Below are positions 1 through 8,115 of a DNA stretch of 64,000 nucleotides, piece after piece (position 1 is the stretch's first letter; every line of letters starts with the position of its first letter). The translations under genes and the position numbers were made by a program. The stretch comes from Clostridia bacterium. GTDB taxonomy: Bacteria > Bacillota > Clostridia > Oscillospirales > Acutalibacteraceae. A model generated the notes under the pieces. That model was not told the origin of the DNA. It saw nothing but the letters and a program-made list of their open reading frames with translations, and did no database searches. The stretch covers positions 1 to 64,000 of the forward strand of contig JAFWYB010000070.1 of NCBI GenBank assembly GCA_017517865.1, in the 5' to 3' direction.

Positions 1-60
1 CTCGAACCGTCGACCTCCAGCGTGACAGGCTGGCGTTCTAACCAACTGAACTACCGGGCC
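1..60 (-). tRNA. tRNA-Asp (GTC), 3' end outside the window
   Basis: On the minus strand the sequence starts GGCCCGGTAGTTCAGTTGG and carries an anticodon loop CTGTCAC with anticodon GTC, followed by the T-arm GGTTCGAG. D-arm and anticodon stem fold normally. The 3' acceptor strand lies beyond the left edge of the window. It is 3 bp downstream of the tRNA-Val gene and probably co-transcribed with it. Confidence 0.93.
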
Positions 61-63
61 AAG

Positions 64-139
64 TGGTGGGAACAACAGGGCTCGAACCTGTGACCCTCTG
101 CTTGTAAGGCAGATGCTCTCCCAGCTGAGCTATGCTCCC
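64..139 (-). tRNA. tRNA-Val (TAC)
   Basis: Minus-strand cloverleaf of 76 nt with acceptor strand GGGAGCA pairing TGTTCCC, D-arm AGCTCAGCTGGGAGAGC, anticodon loop CTTACAA (TAC) and T-arm CAGGTTCGAGCCCTG. The CCA end is encoded. Confidence 0.95.
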
Positions 140-170
140 ACGTTGCCACCGCTCTCGCAGCGACTTGTAT

Positions 171-199
171 AATATACATCATAAAAATTGATTTGTCAA
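171..199 (-). promoter_or_regulatory. Promoter of the tRNA-Val/tRNA-Asp pair
   Basis: On the minus strand TTGACA (194-199) and TATATT (171-176) are separated by 17 bp, just upstream of tRNA-Val. Seen directly; activity is inferred. Confidence 0.65.
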
Positions 200-238
200 C
201 ACTTTTTTTAAAGTTTTTTCGAATTTTTTGAAAAAATC

Positions 239-1117
239 TTATTTCTTTGCTCTGCGGATTAAATTTTCGATATCTGAGGGAGTAAAAACGTATTTTTTAT
301 CGCAGAACTGACAGTTTACCTCTGTCTTTTCGTCCTGCATCATATCGGTAAGCTCCTCAATGCCCGTGCTGATGAGTGCACCCTCAACTCTTTCTTTTGA
401 GCAGTAGCATTTGTATTCGGGCTCACTGCCGTCGAGAACCTCAAGCTCAAAGAGGGGGAGTGCATGGTGACAGATTTCCTCGGGTGTCATACCTCTGTCG
501 ATAAGAGTGGAAATAGGCTCGAGATTCTTTATACACTCTTCAACCTTGTCTATGGTATCATCCATAGCAGTAGGAAGAAGCTGAATGATAAGTCCGCCTG
601 CAGCTCGTATTGAAAGGTCGGGGTTTACAAGTACGCCTAAAGCACAGACGGTAGGTGTCTGCTCACTTGTTGAATAGTATGCGGTTATATCCTCGGCAAT
701 TTCACCTGAAATGATGGGAGACTGGCCTACGTAGGGCTCCTTCATGCCCAGGTCCTTGATAACGGTAAGAAAGCCGTTTTTGCCCACTGCACCGGCAACG
801 TCAAGCTTGCCCTTTGCATTGAGGGGAATTTCAACAACGCTCTGCTGCACGTAGCCGCGCACGTTACCCGACGAATCGGAAACAGCCATAACCGTGCCTG
901 CAGGGCCGTCACCCTTGAGACGAAGGGTGACTGAGTCGTCCTTGCCCTTGAGCACTGCACCCATAAGTGAAGCACCCGTGAGAAGTCTGCCCAGAGCCGC
1001 AGAGCACACGGCGGAGGTTTCGTGAATCTGCTGTGCTCTTTCTACTATATCTGTTGAATTTACTGCCATAACGGTGAGAGTGCCGTCGTTTGAAATACAT
1101 CTTACTAATTTACCCAT
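239..1117 (-). CDS. hslO: Hsp33 redox-regulated chaperone
   Basis: A 292-residue protein with the full Hsp33 layout: an N-terminal substrate-binding domain starting MGKLVRCISNDGTL, then a C-terminal zinc domain with two cysteine pairs, CYC near residue 239 and CQFC near residue 271. In this family the four cysteines bind zinc when reduced and form disulfides under oxidative stress, which unfolds the linker and activates holdase activity in the cytoplasm. The length matches the family (about 290). A GGAG ribosome site lies upstream of the ATG. It follows a repeat-rich spacer and is followed by the tRNA promoter, so it is probably monocistronic. Confidence 0.95.
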   Translation of the reverse strand: MGKLVRCISNDGTLTVMAVNSTDIVERAQQIHETSAVCSAALGRLLTGASLMGAVLKGKDDSVTLRLKGDGPAGTVMAVSDSSGNVRGYVQQSVVEIPLNAKGKLDVAGAVGKNGFLTVIKDLGMKEPYVGQSPIISGEIAEDITAYYSTSEQTPTVCALGVLVNPDLSIRAAGGLIIQLLPTAMDDTIDKVEECIKNLEPISTLIDRGMTPEEICHHALPLFELEVLDGSEPEYKCYCSKERVEGALISTGIEELTDMMQDEKTEVNCQFCDKKYVFTPSDIENLIRRAKK

Positions 1118-1133
1118 TTTGTACTCCTTTTTA

Positions 1134-1375
1134 AATGCAAAATGCAGAATGCAAAATGCAGAATTGTGGTCGCACCCAACCTTTTTATTAAATATTCAGA
1201 GCCTACCTGCGTGAGATAGGTTTTGTAAAAGAATAAAAGTGCTGATAATAAAATAAATCTTAAGGTTTGAGGTTTTTTCTTCGGCAGACGCGGTATGCTG
1301 TGTCATTACGTGGCGGGCTGAGCCTTAATGTTACCGAACTGTTCCCCGCCATTTTGCATTCTGCATTCTGCATTC
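1134..1375. repeat. Opposed arrays of AATGCAR heptamers
   Basis: Four tandem heptamers (AATGCAA/AATGCAG alternating) lie at 1134-1161. Three copies of the reverse complement TGCATTC lie at 1355-1375, so the two arrays face each other across about 190 bp. No gene is supported between them. The right array adjoins a GC-rich hairpin at 1376-1394 just after the methyltransferase stop codon. The function is not known; it may be a dispersed intergenic repeat. Confidence 0.75.
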
Positions 1376-1394
1376 ATAAGGGCTGCGCCCTTAT
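1376..1394 (-). terminator. Hairpin after the methyltransferase gene
   Basis: The perfect stem ATAAGGGC/GCCCTTAT sits 2 nt beyond the stop codon of the minus-strand methyltransferase. It lacks a clear U-tract, so it may be a 3'-end stabilising hairpin rather than a true intrinsic terminator. Confidence 0.4.
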
Positions 1395-1396
1395 GA

Positions 1397-2152
1397 TCAC
1401 TGTGTTCCCTTTTTTCTTGCCACGAAAACAGCTCTCTGAGTGTCGGGCTTTGCGGCTTCAGTTGTCATTTCCTCATAAATTCCGATTAACTCAAATTTGT
1501 TTTCTCTGAGTAATTCTTCAAAAAAGGAAAGCTCATAGCCTTTTTCCTGAAACTGTTCGCTGTATTTATAGTATGTGTCTTCTTCCTCGTCTTTCTCGAA
1601 AATGTCAAGAGAAACGGTGGTGAGCATATTTTCGTCGGTTTCATTCTGCCATACGCAGTAAACCTCGTCCATATCGTAAACGAAGGTGTTATTTCCGAGA
1701 ATTTCTCTGTGCTTATAGGGGGTATTGACATCAAAGATAAAAATACCCTTATCCTCCATAAAGAGAGAAACGCGGCGGAAAATTTCCTTCACTGCTTTTT
1801 CGTCTGTCACGTGGTTTATACTGTCAAGAGTACAGACTGCACCGTTGATTGTGCCGAAAAGGTCAAGCTCCTGCATTTTCTGACACAGAAAAATTATGTC
1901 TGCATCGCTTTCGTACTTCTTTTCCTGAGCAACAGAGAGCATTTCTTCCGAAGCATCAACGCCTATAACCTCATAGCCCTTTTCAGCGAGAAGCATTGAA
2001 AGAGAGCCCGTGCCGCAGGCAAGGTCAAGCAAAATCCCCTTGCTGACACCGTTTTCAGCAAGGAGATTATAAATGTAGTTGCATCTGCTTTCGTAATCAA
2101 CGTTTTCGGTCAGCACATCATAATAGTATGCGAAATCGCCGTAGCCTGACAT
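1397..2152 (-). CDS. Class I SAM-dependent methyltransferase
   Basis: A 251-residue cytoplasmic protein with SAM-binding motif I LDLACGTGSLS near residue 40, an acidic motif II (VIGVDASEEML) and a later FIFDVNTPYKH segment. This is the small Methyltransf_25/YcgJ-like type; the substrate is unknown. The start is the ATG at 2152 (MSGYGDF): it has an AAAAGGTGA site 6 nt upstream and lies 1 nt after the yerC stop codon. A longer open frame running back to 2371 merely overlaps yerC in another frame. Tight spacing implies an operon with yerC. Confidence 0.85.
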   Translation of the reverse strand: MSGYGDFAYYYDVLTENVDYESRCNYIYNLLAENGVSKGILLDLACGTGSLSMLLAEKGYEVIGVDASEEMLSVAQEKKYESDADIIFLCQKMQELDLFGTINGAVCTLDSINHVTDEKAVKEIFRRVSLFMEDKGIFIFDVNTPYKHREILGNNTFVYDMDEVYCVWQNETDENMLTTVSLDIFEKDEEEDTYYKYSEQFQEKGYELSFFEELLRENKFELIGIYEEMTTEAAKPDTQRAVFVARKKGTQ

Positions 2153-2153
2153 A

Positions 2154-2447
2154 TTATTCACCTTTTGAGAAAATCTTGTCGTAGCCGCCTGCGCCGAAGG
2201 CAAGTGAACGGTTGACACGGCTGATGGTTGCCGTTGAAGCACCCGTCTGAGCAACGATATCACTGTATACCTTTTTCTCGCTGAGCATTTTAGCAACAAC
2301 GAGGCGCTGTGAAATAGAAGCAAGCTCGGTCTTTGTGCAAAGATCGTCAAAAAGAGCCTCGCATTCCTCAAGTGTTTCTATTTTCAGAATAGTTTCGTAA
2401 AGATACTGAATATTCTGATTTACTCTGTCATTGTTTCTGCCTGTCAT
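2154..2447 (-). CDS. yerC: YerC/YecD family TrpR-like regulator
   Basis: A 97-residue protein matching the YerC/YecD family of TrpR-related DNA-binding proteins. It is helical throughout, with an N-terminal dimerisation region and a helix-turn-helix around VYSDIVAQTGASTATISRVNR (residues about 60-80), ending FGAGGYDKIF. Members have the Trp-repressor fold; the ligand is generally unknown. It is the first gene of a two-gene operon with the methyltransferase. Confidence 0.88.
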   Translation of the reverse strand: MTGRNNDRVNQNIQYLYETILKIETLEECEALFDDLCTKTELASISQRLVVAKMLSEKKVYSDIVAQTGASTATISRVNRSLAFGAGGYDKIFSKGE

Positions 2448-2524
2448 TGGAATAAATTCCTTTCAAATAATAGTTTTCTTTAATGTTTTCTCCTGAGCCG
2501 GTACCGAACTGCCGACAATATAAC

Positions 2525-2553
2525 ATTTTAGCACATTAAATCTGAAAAGTAAA
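2525..2553 (-). promoter_or_regulatory. Promoter for yerC-methyltransferase
   Basis: Minus strand TTTACT (2548-2553), 17-bp spacer, TAAAAT (2525-2530), about 80 bp upstream of the yerC start. Confidence 0.5.
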
Positions 2554-2602
2554 TAGGTTTTTCAAACAATTCGTGTCTGCAGATTGCTAATTGTTTAATC
2601 TC

Positions 2603-2631
2603 TTGCATTTACCGCAGAAAAGGTGTATAAT
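2603..2631 (+). promoter_or_regulatory. Promoter for the alpha/beta hydrolase
   Basis: TTGCAT (2603-2608), 17 bp, TATAAT (2626-2631). It is 24 bp before the start codon of the following gene. Confidence 0.7.
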
Positions 2632-2654
2632 GTCTGACATATAAAAAGGAAAGG

Positions 2655-3632
2655 ATGAATAATATGACATATCAGCAGCAGGTTGCTCTTACCGTAACAG
2701 CAATAATTGCCGCAGTTATACTTATTGCTTATTTCGGACTCGGGGTAGTATTTTTCTTTGTTGCTCTGGGTAACAAAAAAAGAGAGGATCCTACCGTGCC
2801 GTGTAAGGGCAGTCTTTTTGAAAAGAATGCAGATAACCCCAATCTTCTTGCAGGATATAAATGGTATGACAAAACCTATCATCAGGAGGTTATAATCAAA
2901 AACCGCAAGGGAGAAAATCTCCACGCGGCTGAATTCCGTAACCCCTCAAACAGTAATGTGTGGGCTGTTATGCTTCACGGCTGGACAAACGTACACAGAG
3001 AGCTTTCTTCCTATGCTATGGAATATTACAAGAGAGGCTTTAACGTGCTTATGCCTGACCTTCGCGGTCACCACAACAGTGAACATAAATTTGTAACAAT
3101 GGGCTGGAAAGACAGACTTGACGTTGTTGACTGGATAAACAGTCTTGTTGCAGAAAACCCTAAGGTAAAGATTATAATCCACGGTGTTTCAATGGGCGGT
3201 GCAACCACAATGATGACAACAGGTGAGAAGCTTCCCGGAAACGTTGTGCTTGCCGTTGAGGATTGCGGCTTTATATCGGTCAAGGATATTTTTGTTGACC
3301 GCTGCAAGAGAAAGTATAAGCTTCCTCCCAAGCTTGTGGTGCCTCAGGCTTCTCTTGTGAATAAAATAGTAAACGGCTTTTTCTTCGGCGAAGCTTCAGC
3401 TCTTGAGCAGATTAAAAAGTCGGAAACTCCGACTCTCTTCATTCACGGAGACAAGGATGATTTTGTCCTTATCGATAACCTTGAGCCTCTTTACGAGGCT
3501 TGCCCCGCGCCCAAGGAAAAGTATGTGGTAAGAGGTGCGGAGCACGCTGTTTCTTCCCATTGGTACCACGAGGACTATTGGAAGAAGGTCAATGCCTTTG
3601 TTGATAAATATCTTTACGGAAAGGCTGAGTAA
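2655..3632 (+). CDS. Membrane-anchored alpha/beta hydrolase
   Basis: A 325-residue protein with one N-terminal transmembrane segment (residues about 10-38), then an alpha/beta-hydrolase domain. The oxyanion region is MLHGWTNV, the nucleophile elbow is GVSMGGA (Ser near 177), the acid lies in HGDKDDFV and the catalytic His in GAEHAVS. It resembles clostridial exported or membrane-bound serine hydrolases of the BAAT/peptidase S9-like group; the substrate is unknown. Starts at 2655 and 2664 both have acceptable ribosome sites (AAAGG). It has its own promoter. Confidence 0.85.
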   Translation: MNNMTYQQQVALTVTAIIAAVILIAYFGLGVVFFFVALGNKKREDPTVPCKGSLFEKNADNPNLLAGYKWYDKTYHQEVIIKNRKGENLHAAEFRNPSNSNVWAVMLHGWTNVHRELSSYAMEYYKRGFNVLMPDLRGHHNSEHKFVTMGWKDRLDVVDWINSLVAENPKVKIIIHGVSMGGATTMMTTGEKLPGNVVLAVEDCGFISVKDIFVDRCKRKYKLPPKLVVPQASLVNKIVNGFFFGEASALEQIKKSETPTLFIHGDKDDFVLIDNLEPLYEACPAPKEKYVVRGAEHAVSSHWYHEDYWKKVNAFVDKYLYGKAE

Positions 3633-3699
3633 AATACATAAATATACAAGCAAACAGGCTTTGTTTGTATAATATCCGTAAAATATTTGTATAAATCTG

Positions 3700-3728
3700 T
3701 TGACATATTGATTTTTAAGTGATAGAAT
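3700..3728 (+). promoter_or_regulatory. Promoter for the amino-acid ABC operon
   Basis: TTGACA (3700-3705), 17 bp, TAGAAT (3723-3728), followed by a TTTGGAGG ribosome site at about 3757. Confidence 0.75.
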
Positions 3729-3771
3729 AACGAGCACTTGAATAAAAAATTGTTTTTTGGAGGCAATTAAA

Positions 3772-4647
3772 ATGAAAAAGTTTTTAGCAATTGCTCTCGC
3801 AGCAGTAATGCTTTTTGCATTCGCAGCCTGCGGCGGCAAGACAAACACAGATGCAAACACAAACACAGATGCTCCTGCAGCAGCAAAGGTTAAGCTTGTT
3901 GATATTCAGCTTTCAAGTGAAGAATACGCTTTCGGTGTTGACAAGGATCAGCCCGAGCTTCTCGCTGATGTAAACGCTTTCATTGAGAAGATTCTCAAGG
4001 ACGGCACATTCGAAGCTATCTGCAACAAGTATCTCGGCAACGGTACTCCCGAAGGCGTTGCTTCAGCAGAATACGACGCTTCAAAGGATAATCAGCTTAT
4101 CGTAGCTACCAATGCAGAATTCGCTCCCTTTGAATATAAGGACGGCGACCTTTACTACGGTATAGATATGGAAATTGCCGCTCTTCTTGCAAAGGAACTC
4201 GGCAAGGAGCTCGTAATCGACAATATGGACTTCGAAGCAGTTTGCCTTTCGGTAGAAGACAGATGTGACATTGCTATGGCAGGCCTTTCAGTTAACGCTG
4301 AAAGAGAAAAGTCAGTTACATTCTCAACTCCCTACTATAAGTCAGCTCAGAAGATCATCGTTAAGGCTGACGATACAAGATTTGACGCTTGCAAGACAGC
4401 TGAAGATGTTGAAGCTGTTCTCTCAGCTCTTACCGAAGGCACAAAGATCGGCGCTCAGACCGGTACCACAGGTGCTCTTTACATCAAGGGTGACGAGGCT
4501 TTCGGCTTCCCCGGCATTGCTAATGCAGAAGCAGTAACATACGACAGTGCAGCTCTTGCAACTCAGGACCTTCTTAACGGCAGAGTTGATTTCGTTATCG
4601 TTGACGCAGACCCCGCAGTAGCAATCGTTACAGCTGTTAACGGCTGA
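3772..4647 (+). CDS. Amino-acid ABC transporter binding lipoprotein, apparently circularly permuted
   Basis: A 291-residue lipoprotein: signal peptide with lipobox FAAC (Cys20), then a Thr/Asn/Asp/Ala-rich linker. It belongs to the polar amino-acid (SBP_bac_3) family: IVATNAEFAPFEYKDG near 110, GIDMEIAALLAKELGK, and a lobe-2 segment KIGAQTGTTGALY. The order is unusual. Residues about 41-89 (LSSEEYAFGVDKDQPELL ... DGTFEAICNKYLG) look like the strand and helices that normally END such proteins, but here they precede the canonical N-terminus. The real C-terminus stops at DADPAVAIVTAVNG, just where that block is expected. The start at 3772 is chosen from the lipoprotein signal and the GGAGG spacing. 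Confidence 0.88.
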   Translation: MKKFLAIALAAVMLFAFAACGGKTNTDANTNTDAPAAAKVKLVDIQLSSEEYAFGVDKDQPELLADVNAFIEKILKDGTFEAICNKYLGNGTPEGVASAEYDASKDNQLIVATNAEFAPFEYKDGDLYYGIDMEIAALLAKELGKELVIDNMDFEAVCLSVEDRCDIAMAGLSVNAEREKSVTFSTPYYKSAQKIIVKADDTRFDACKTAEDVEAVLSALTEGTKIGAQTGTTGALYIKGDEAFGFPGIANAEAVTYDSAALATQDLLNGRVDFVIVDADPAVAIVTAVNG

Positions 4648-4669
4648 TTCTCAGATAAAAATAATAAAA

Positions 4670-4698
4670 GCAATACCTCACTTAACGGTGAGGCATTG
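4670..4698 (+). terminator. Hairpin between binding-protein and permease genes
   Basis: The stem CAATACCTCAC/GTGAGGCATTG is followed by TTTATT. It probably acts as a partial terminator or mRNA stabiliser, giving more binding protein than permease, as is common in ABC operons. Confidence 0.65.
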
Positions 4699-4721
4699 TT
4701 TATTGTAAAGGATTTTTTGCC

Positions 4722-5492
4722 ATGCAGGATTTTGATGTTCAGGTTCAGAATTTTTTAGCGCAGTTTTCCAAGCCGGGAACCTTAGAGGAAGTTGAAAGGG
4801 GCTTGCAGAACACAATGACCATCGCCTTATACGGCTTTATTTTCGGCATTGTGATAGGTACGCTTATCGCGGTTATAAGGGTTCTGCCTAAAAATAATAT
4901 AATGCCTAAAAGCGGTAAAAAGATAGTCAGAGTTTTATCTTATATCCGCTCGTATGTAATTCCCAAGCTTCTTGACAGCTTCTGCACGCTTTATGTAGGC
5001 GTTTTCAGAGGTACTCCCATAGTTGTTCAGCTTCTTGTTTTTTATTTTGTTGTGTTGCCCTTAATGGGTCTTGCAAAGGTTGATTCGGTAACTGTTGCCA
5101 TAATTGTTTTCGCTATGAATTCGGGCGCATACATTTCGGAAATTATGCGCGGCGGTATTCTTTCCGTTGACCCGGGCCAGATGGAGGGCGGAAGAAGCGT
5201 TGGTATGTCCTACGGTGCAACTATGATGAAGGTTGTCATTCCTCAGGCTGTCAAAAATATTCTTCCTACTCTCGGCAACGAGTTTATCGCCCTTGTTAAG
5301 GAAACCTCGGTCGTTTCCTTTGTAGGTGTTATGGATATTTACAAGGTGTTCAGAGGTATAGGTGCCACAACCTATGAATATATGGTGCCGTACCTTACAA
5401 TGGCTGTAATATATATCGTTATCGTTATGTTTATAACCATACTTGTAAAGCTTATGGAAAGGAGTCTGCGTAAGAGTGATAGAGGTCGTTAA
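4722..5492 (+). CDS. Amino-acid ABC transporter permease (HisM/ArtQ family)
   Basis: A 256-residue membrane protein of the polar amino-acid permease family. It has the early [20 protein letters not shown] helix, the [15 protein letters not shown] segment and the EAA loop around [22 protein letters not shown]. The extra basic loop at residues 50-80 ([14 protein letters not shown]) is longer than usual. It forms the membrane channel with the ATPase encoded next, whose gene overlaps by 17 nt, which argues for translational coupling. Confidence 0.9.
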   Translation: MQDFDVQVQNFLAQFSKPGTLEEVERGLQNTMTIALYGFIFGIVIGTLIAVIRVLPKNNIMPKSGKKIVRVLSYIRSYVIPKLLDSFCTLYVGVFRGTPIVVQLLVFYFVVLPLMGLAKVDSVTVAIIVFAMNSGAYISEIMRGGILSVDPGQMEGGRSVGMSYGATMMKVVIPQAVKNILPTLGNEFIALVKETSVVSFVGVMDIYKVFRGIGATTYEYMVPYLTMAVIYIVIVMFITILVKLMERSLRKSDRGR

Positions 5493-6297
5493 TCTTTACA
5501 AATCCTTCGGTAAAAACGAGGTTCTCAAGGATATTTCCATAAAGATTGAAAAGGGCGAAAAGGTTGTTGTTATCGGTCCCTCGGGCTCGGGTAAAAGCAC
5601 CTTCTTACGCTGCCTTAACTGTATGGAGGACCCCACAAGCGGTGCGATATATTTCAGCGGTGAGGATATAACCGACCCTAAGGTTGATATAAACCTCCAC
5701 CGTCAGAAAATGGGAATGGTTTTTCAGCACTTTAATCTTTTTGCAAACAAAACGGTTCTTCAGAATATTATGATGGCACCGATTTATGCCGTAAAAAAGA
5801 ATTATAAGAGAGAAAGAAAGGCTTATCTTCTCAATTTACTCAAATCAAAGAAAAAAAGACAGACGATTGCCAAGCCCGTCAGAATAAATAAAAAGGAAGC
5901 CAGGGCAAGGTCTAAGGCAAGAGCGCTTGAGCTTCTTAAAAGAATCGGCCTTGAGGATAAGGCGAACGCTTATCCCTCGTCTCTTTCGGGCGGTCAGAAG
6001 CAGAGAGTTGCAATTGCACGCTCCCTTGCTATGGACCCTCAGGTTATTCTTTTCGATGAGCCCACCTCCGCCCTTGACCCTGAGATGGTAGGCGAGGTTC
6101 TTGAGCTGATGAAGGAGCTTGCTTTGCAGGGTATGACAATGGTTGTTGTTACTCACGAAATGGGCTTTGCAAGAGAGGTCGGCACAAGAATACTCTTTAT
6201 GGATGAGGGCAGAATTCTTGAGGATACAACGCCTGCAGAGTTTTTTGCCAATCCCAAGACTCCGAGAGCTGTTGATTTCTTATCAAAGGTATTATAA
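5476..6297 (+). CDS. Amino-acid ABC transporter ATPase with a basic insertion
   Basis: A 273-residue ATPase starting at a GTG within the permease gene; AGGAG lies 11 nt upstream. Walker A is GPSGSGKST (34-42), the Q-loop FQHFNLF (83-89), the signature LSGGQ (170-174), and Walker B ILFDEP, with a late H-loop [10 protein letters not shown]. It is GlnQ/ArtP-like. Residues about 105-138, between Q-loop and signature, hold a Lys/Arg-rich insertion (KKNYKRERK ... KSKKKRQT) that lengthens the protein by about 30 residues over typical 240-residue homologues. It powers uptake through the preceding permease. Confidence 0.9.
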   Translation: MIEVVNLYKSFGKNEVLKDISIKIEKGEKVVVIGPSGSGKSTFLRCLNCMEDPTSGAIYFSGEDITDPKVDINLHRQKMGMVFQHFNLFANKTVLQNIMMAPIYAVKKNYKRERKAYLLNLLKSKKKRQTIAKPVRINKKEARARSKARALELLKRIGLEDKANAYPSSLSGGQKQRVAIARSLAMDPQVILFDEPTSALDPEMVGEVLELMKELALQGMTMVVVTHEMGFAREVGTRILFMDEGRILEDTTPAEFFANPKTPRAVDFLSKVL

Positions 6298-6368
6298 TAT
6301 CAGCAGGAGGGCTGTTTCGGGCGCTGCCTCATAAGCAAGCCGGTCTCTTTTCTGTTTAAACGTAAAAA

Positions 6369-6404
6369 AAACTCACTGTAATACGCGAGTATTGCGGTGA
6401 GTTT
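6369..6404 (+). terminator. Terminator-like stem after the ABC operon
   Basis: A 16-bp stem with a 4-nt loop; the downstream tract is ATCGTTTTA, so efficiency is uncertain. Confidence 0.6.
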
Positions 6405-6588
6405 ATCGTTTTATCCGAACGAAAAAATATCTCTGAAAAAACTGCTTTTAATTTGTTTCAGAGGTTCAATTTCAAAACGGATTTTCAGTTGTTCTTTTTC
6501 AGTTAACAAATTGCGCAAAAGGTCTTAACAAAGAGGCGCTGATACGATAAAAGAAAAAGAAGTGTAATATTTTTTGCGCTCTTTTTTA

Positions 6589-6617
6589 TTGACTTTACGG
6601 TTCGGTTTTGTTATTAT
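6589..6617 (+). promoter_or_regulatory. Promoter for the condensation/ligase/ACP cluster
   Basis: TTGACT (6589-6594), 17-bp spacer, TATTAT (6612-6617), about 57 bp before the first gene. Confidence 0.7.
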
Positions 6618-6673
6618 GATACCATATGCATTGCGACTATTTACCGTATTATAAATTCAGGATGTGAACAGCT

Positions 6674-8062
6674 ATGAAAAAGACATTCCCTGGAAAGCTT
6701 TACGATCTTATACCTTCGCAGCAAAGTATGTATATGATGGTAAAATTCAGCTTTTCCAAGCAGCTTGTGCAGATACCTATATCAATTACTGTTGATCTTG
6801 ATCTTGATTTTGACGTGCTTACAAAGGCGCTCAATATCGAATTTGAGAGAAATGATTCACTCCGCCTGAGATATATCAAGCAGGGAAAGAGCATCAAGCA
6901 GTATTTTCTTCCTTCCTTTAAAATGTCAAGGGTACCTATGAAATATTTCAGAAGTGCTGAGCAGCAGAAGGAATATCTTGATAAGGATGCACAGAAGCCC
7001 GTAAGATTTGATAAGGGTGAGTGTTACAGAATTCTTTTCTACAAAACAGCAAATGCAGGCAGCGGAATTTATTTCAACGTTACTCACGTCAGTATGGATG
7101 CTCTCGGTGCAGTTATTTTCTTTATGGATCTTATGGCTGTTTACCGTGCTCTTAAGGCAGGTACCGAGCTTCCCGAGCCTCTTTATTCATATGAGGAATA
7201 TATAACCGAGGAGCTTAAGAAGGTCAGCGAAAAGAAAAAGTGGGATAAGCACGAAAAGTTCTACCGCGAATATTTTGAAAAGGGCGGCGAGCCCTTCTAT
7301 GCGGGTGTACACGGCCCCGATTTCCTTGAAAAGGCAAGAATCAAGACAAAGAATCCCGATATGAGGGTGCCTGCCGCATATAATCCCATCTACGATAAGT
7401 GTAAGATGGTTAACGGTCACATCGGCACCGAGGATGCAGCAAAGATTTTTGACTTCTGTAAAAAGAACAGCATAGCTCCCGAAAGCCTGTTTATGATGGG
7501 CCTGCGTACTCACTGCTCTTCAATAAACTACAGAATTGATGACGTATTCTTTATGGCAACCTGCTCAAAAAGAGCGACCGTAAAGGAAAAGAGAATGAGC
7601 GGCTGTCTTGCTCAGCCCATTCAGGTGCGAACAATACTTCCGGAAAGCGCAACCTTTATGGAGGGACTCAGACAGTATACCTCAGTAAGAACTCAGGTTT
7701 ACCGCCATACAGATTATCCTTATATCCTTGCCAAGGATTACTTGAGAGAGATGTACGGATATAAGCTTATTGCCGGCCCTGCATGTATGATGTTCACGTG
7801 GATTCCTCTGCCTGTAAATATGGATTTAGGCTTTAAGTTTGATTTCAGATTCCACGATCTCGGCAGATATTTCACACCTCTTTATACAATCTGCTCACCG
7901 GACCCGACGGACGGCGGTATTAACCTTAACTATATGTACAGAGTTAAGCTTTCCTGCGGCAAGCAGATTGAAAATCTTCATAAAAACACTATGAAGGTAA
8001 TTATGGCGGGTATAGATAATCCGGATATCACAGTTAAAGAACTGCTTGATATGTGTAACTAA
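6674..8062 (+). CDS. Condensation-domain-like acyltransferase
   Basis: A 462-residue stand-alone protein resembling the condensation/carnitine-acyltransferase-like superfamily (NRPS C domains, PapA-type and WS/DGAT acyltransferases). The active-site motif HHxxxDG appears as T-H-V-S-M-D-A at 137-143, so the second His (138) and the Asp (142) are kept, while the first His and the Gly are replaced. Two-lobed layout: N-lobe with SLRLRYIKQG, C-lobe with ATCSKRATVKEKRMSGC. It has no signal peptide. The gene is followed at 53 bp by an acyl ligase and then an acyl carrier protein, implying that it transfers a carrier-bound acyl group to an unknown acceptor. Function is inferred from fold and context. 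Confidence 0.7.
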   Translation: MKKTFPGKLYDLIPSQQSMYMMVKFSFSKQLVQIPISITVDLDLDFDVLTKALNIEFERNDSLRLRYIKQGKSIKQYFLPSFKMSRVPMKYFRSAEQQKEYLDKDAQKPVRFDKGECYRILFYKTANAGSGIYFNVTHVSMDALGAVIFFMDLMAVYRALKAGTELPEPLYSYEEYITEELKKVSEKKKWDKHEKFYREYFEKGGEPFYAGVHGPDFLEKARIKTKNPDMRVPAAYNPIYDKCKMVNGHIGTEDAAKIFDFCKKNSIAPESLFMMGLRTHCSSINYRIDDVFFMATCSKRATVKEKRMSGCLAQPIQVRTILPESATFMEGLRQYTSVRTQVYRHTDYPYILAKDYLREMYGYKLIAGPACMMFTWIPLPVNMDLGFKFDFRFHDLGRYFTPLYTICSPDPTDGGINLNYMYRVKLSCGKQIENLHKNTMKVIMAGIDNPDITVKELLDMCN

Positions 8063-8115
8063 TAAATGGCAGCAATCGGCTGTTATAATATATTGAGAAT
8101 CAGGAGAACAAAAAA

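Larger units (their letters stand above)
6298..6673. other. 376-bp spacer with terminator and promoter
   Basis: The spacer has no supported gene. An inverted repeat at 6369-6404 (AAACTCACTGTAATAC pairing GTATTGCGGTGAGTTT) probably ends the ABC operon. A strong promoter for the next cluster sits at 6589-6617. The rest is AT-rich without recognisable structure. Confidence 0.7.

Noticed and set aside
1709-1999. 96-codon plus-strand ORF inside the methyltransferase gene
   Set aside because: It is antisense to a clear SAM methyltransferase, has no ribosome site and has no family resemblance.
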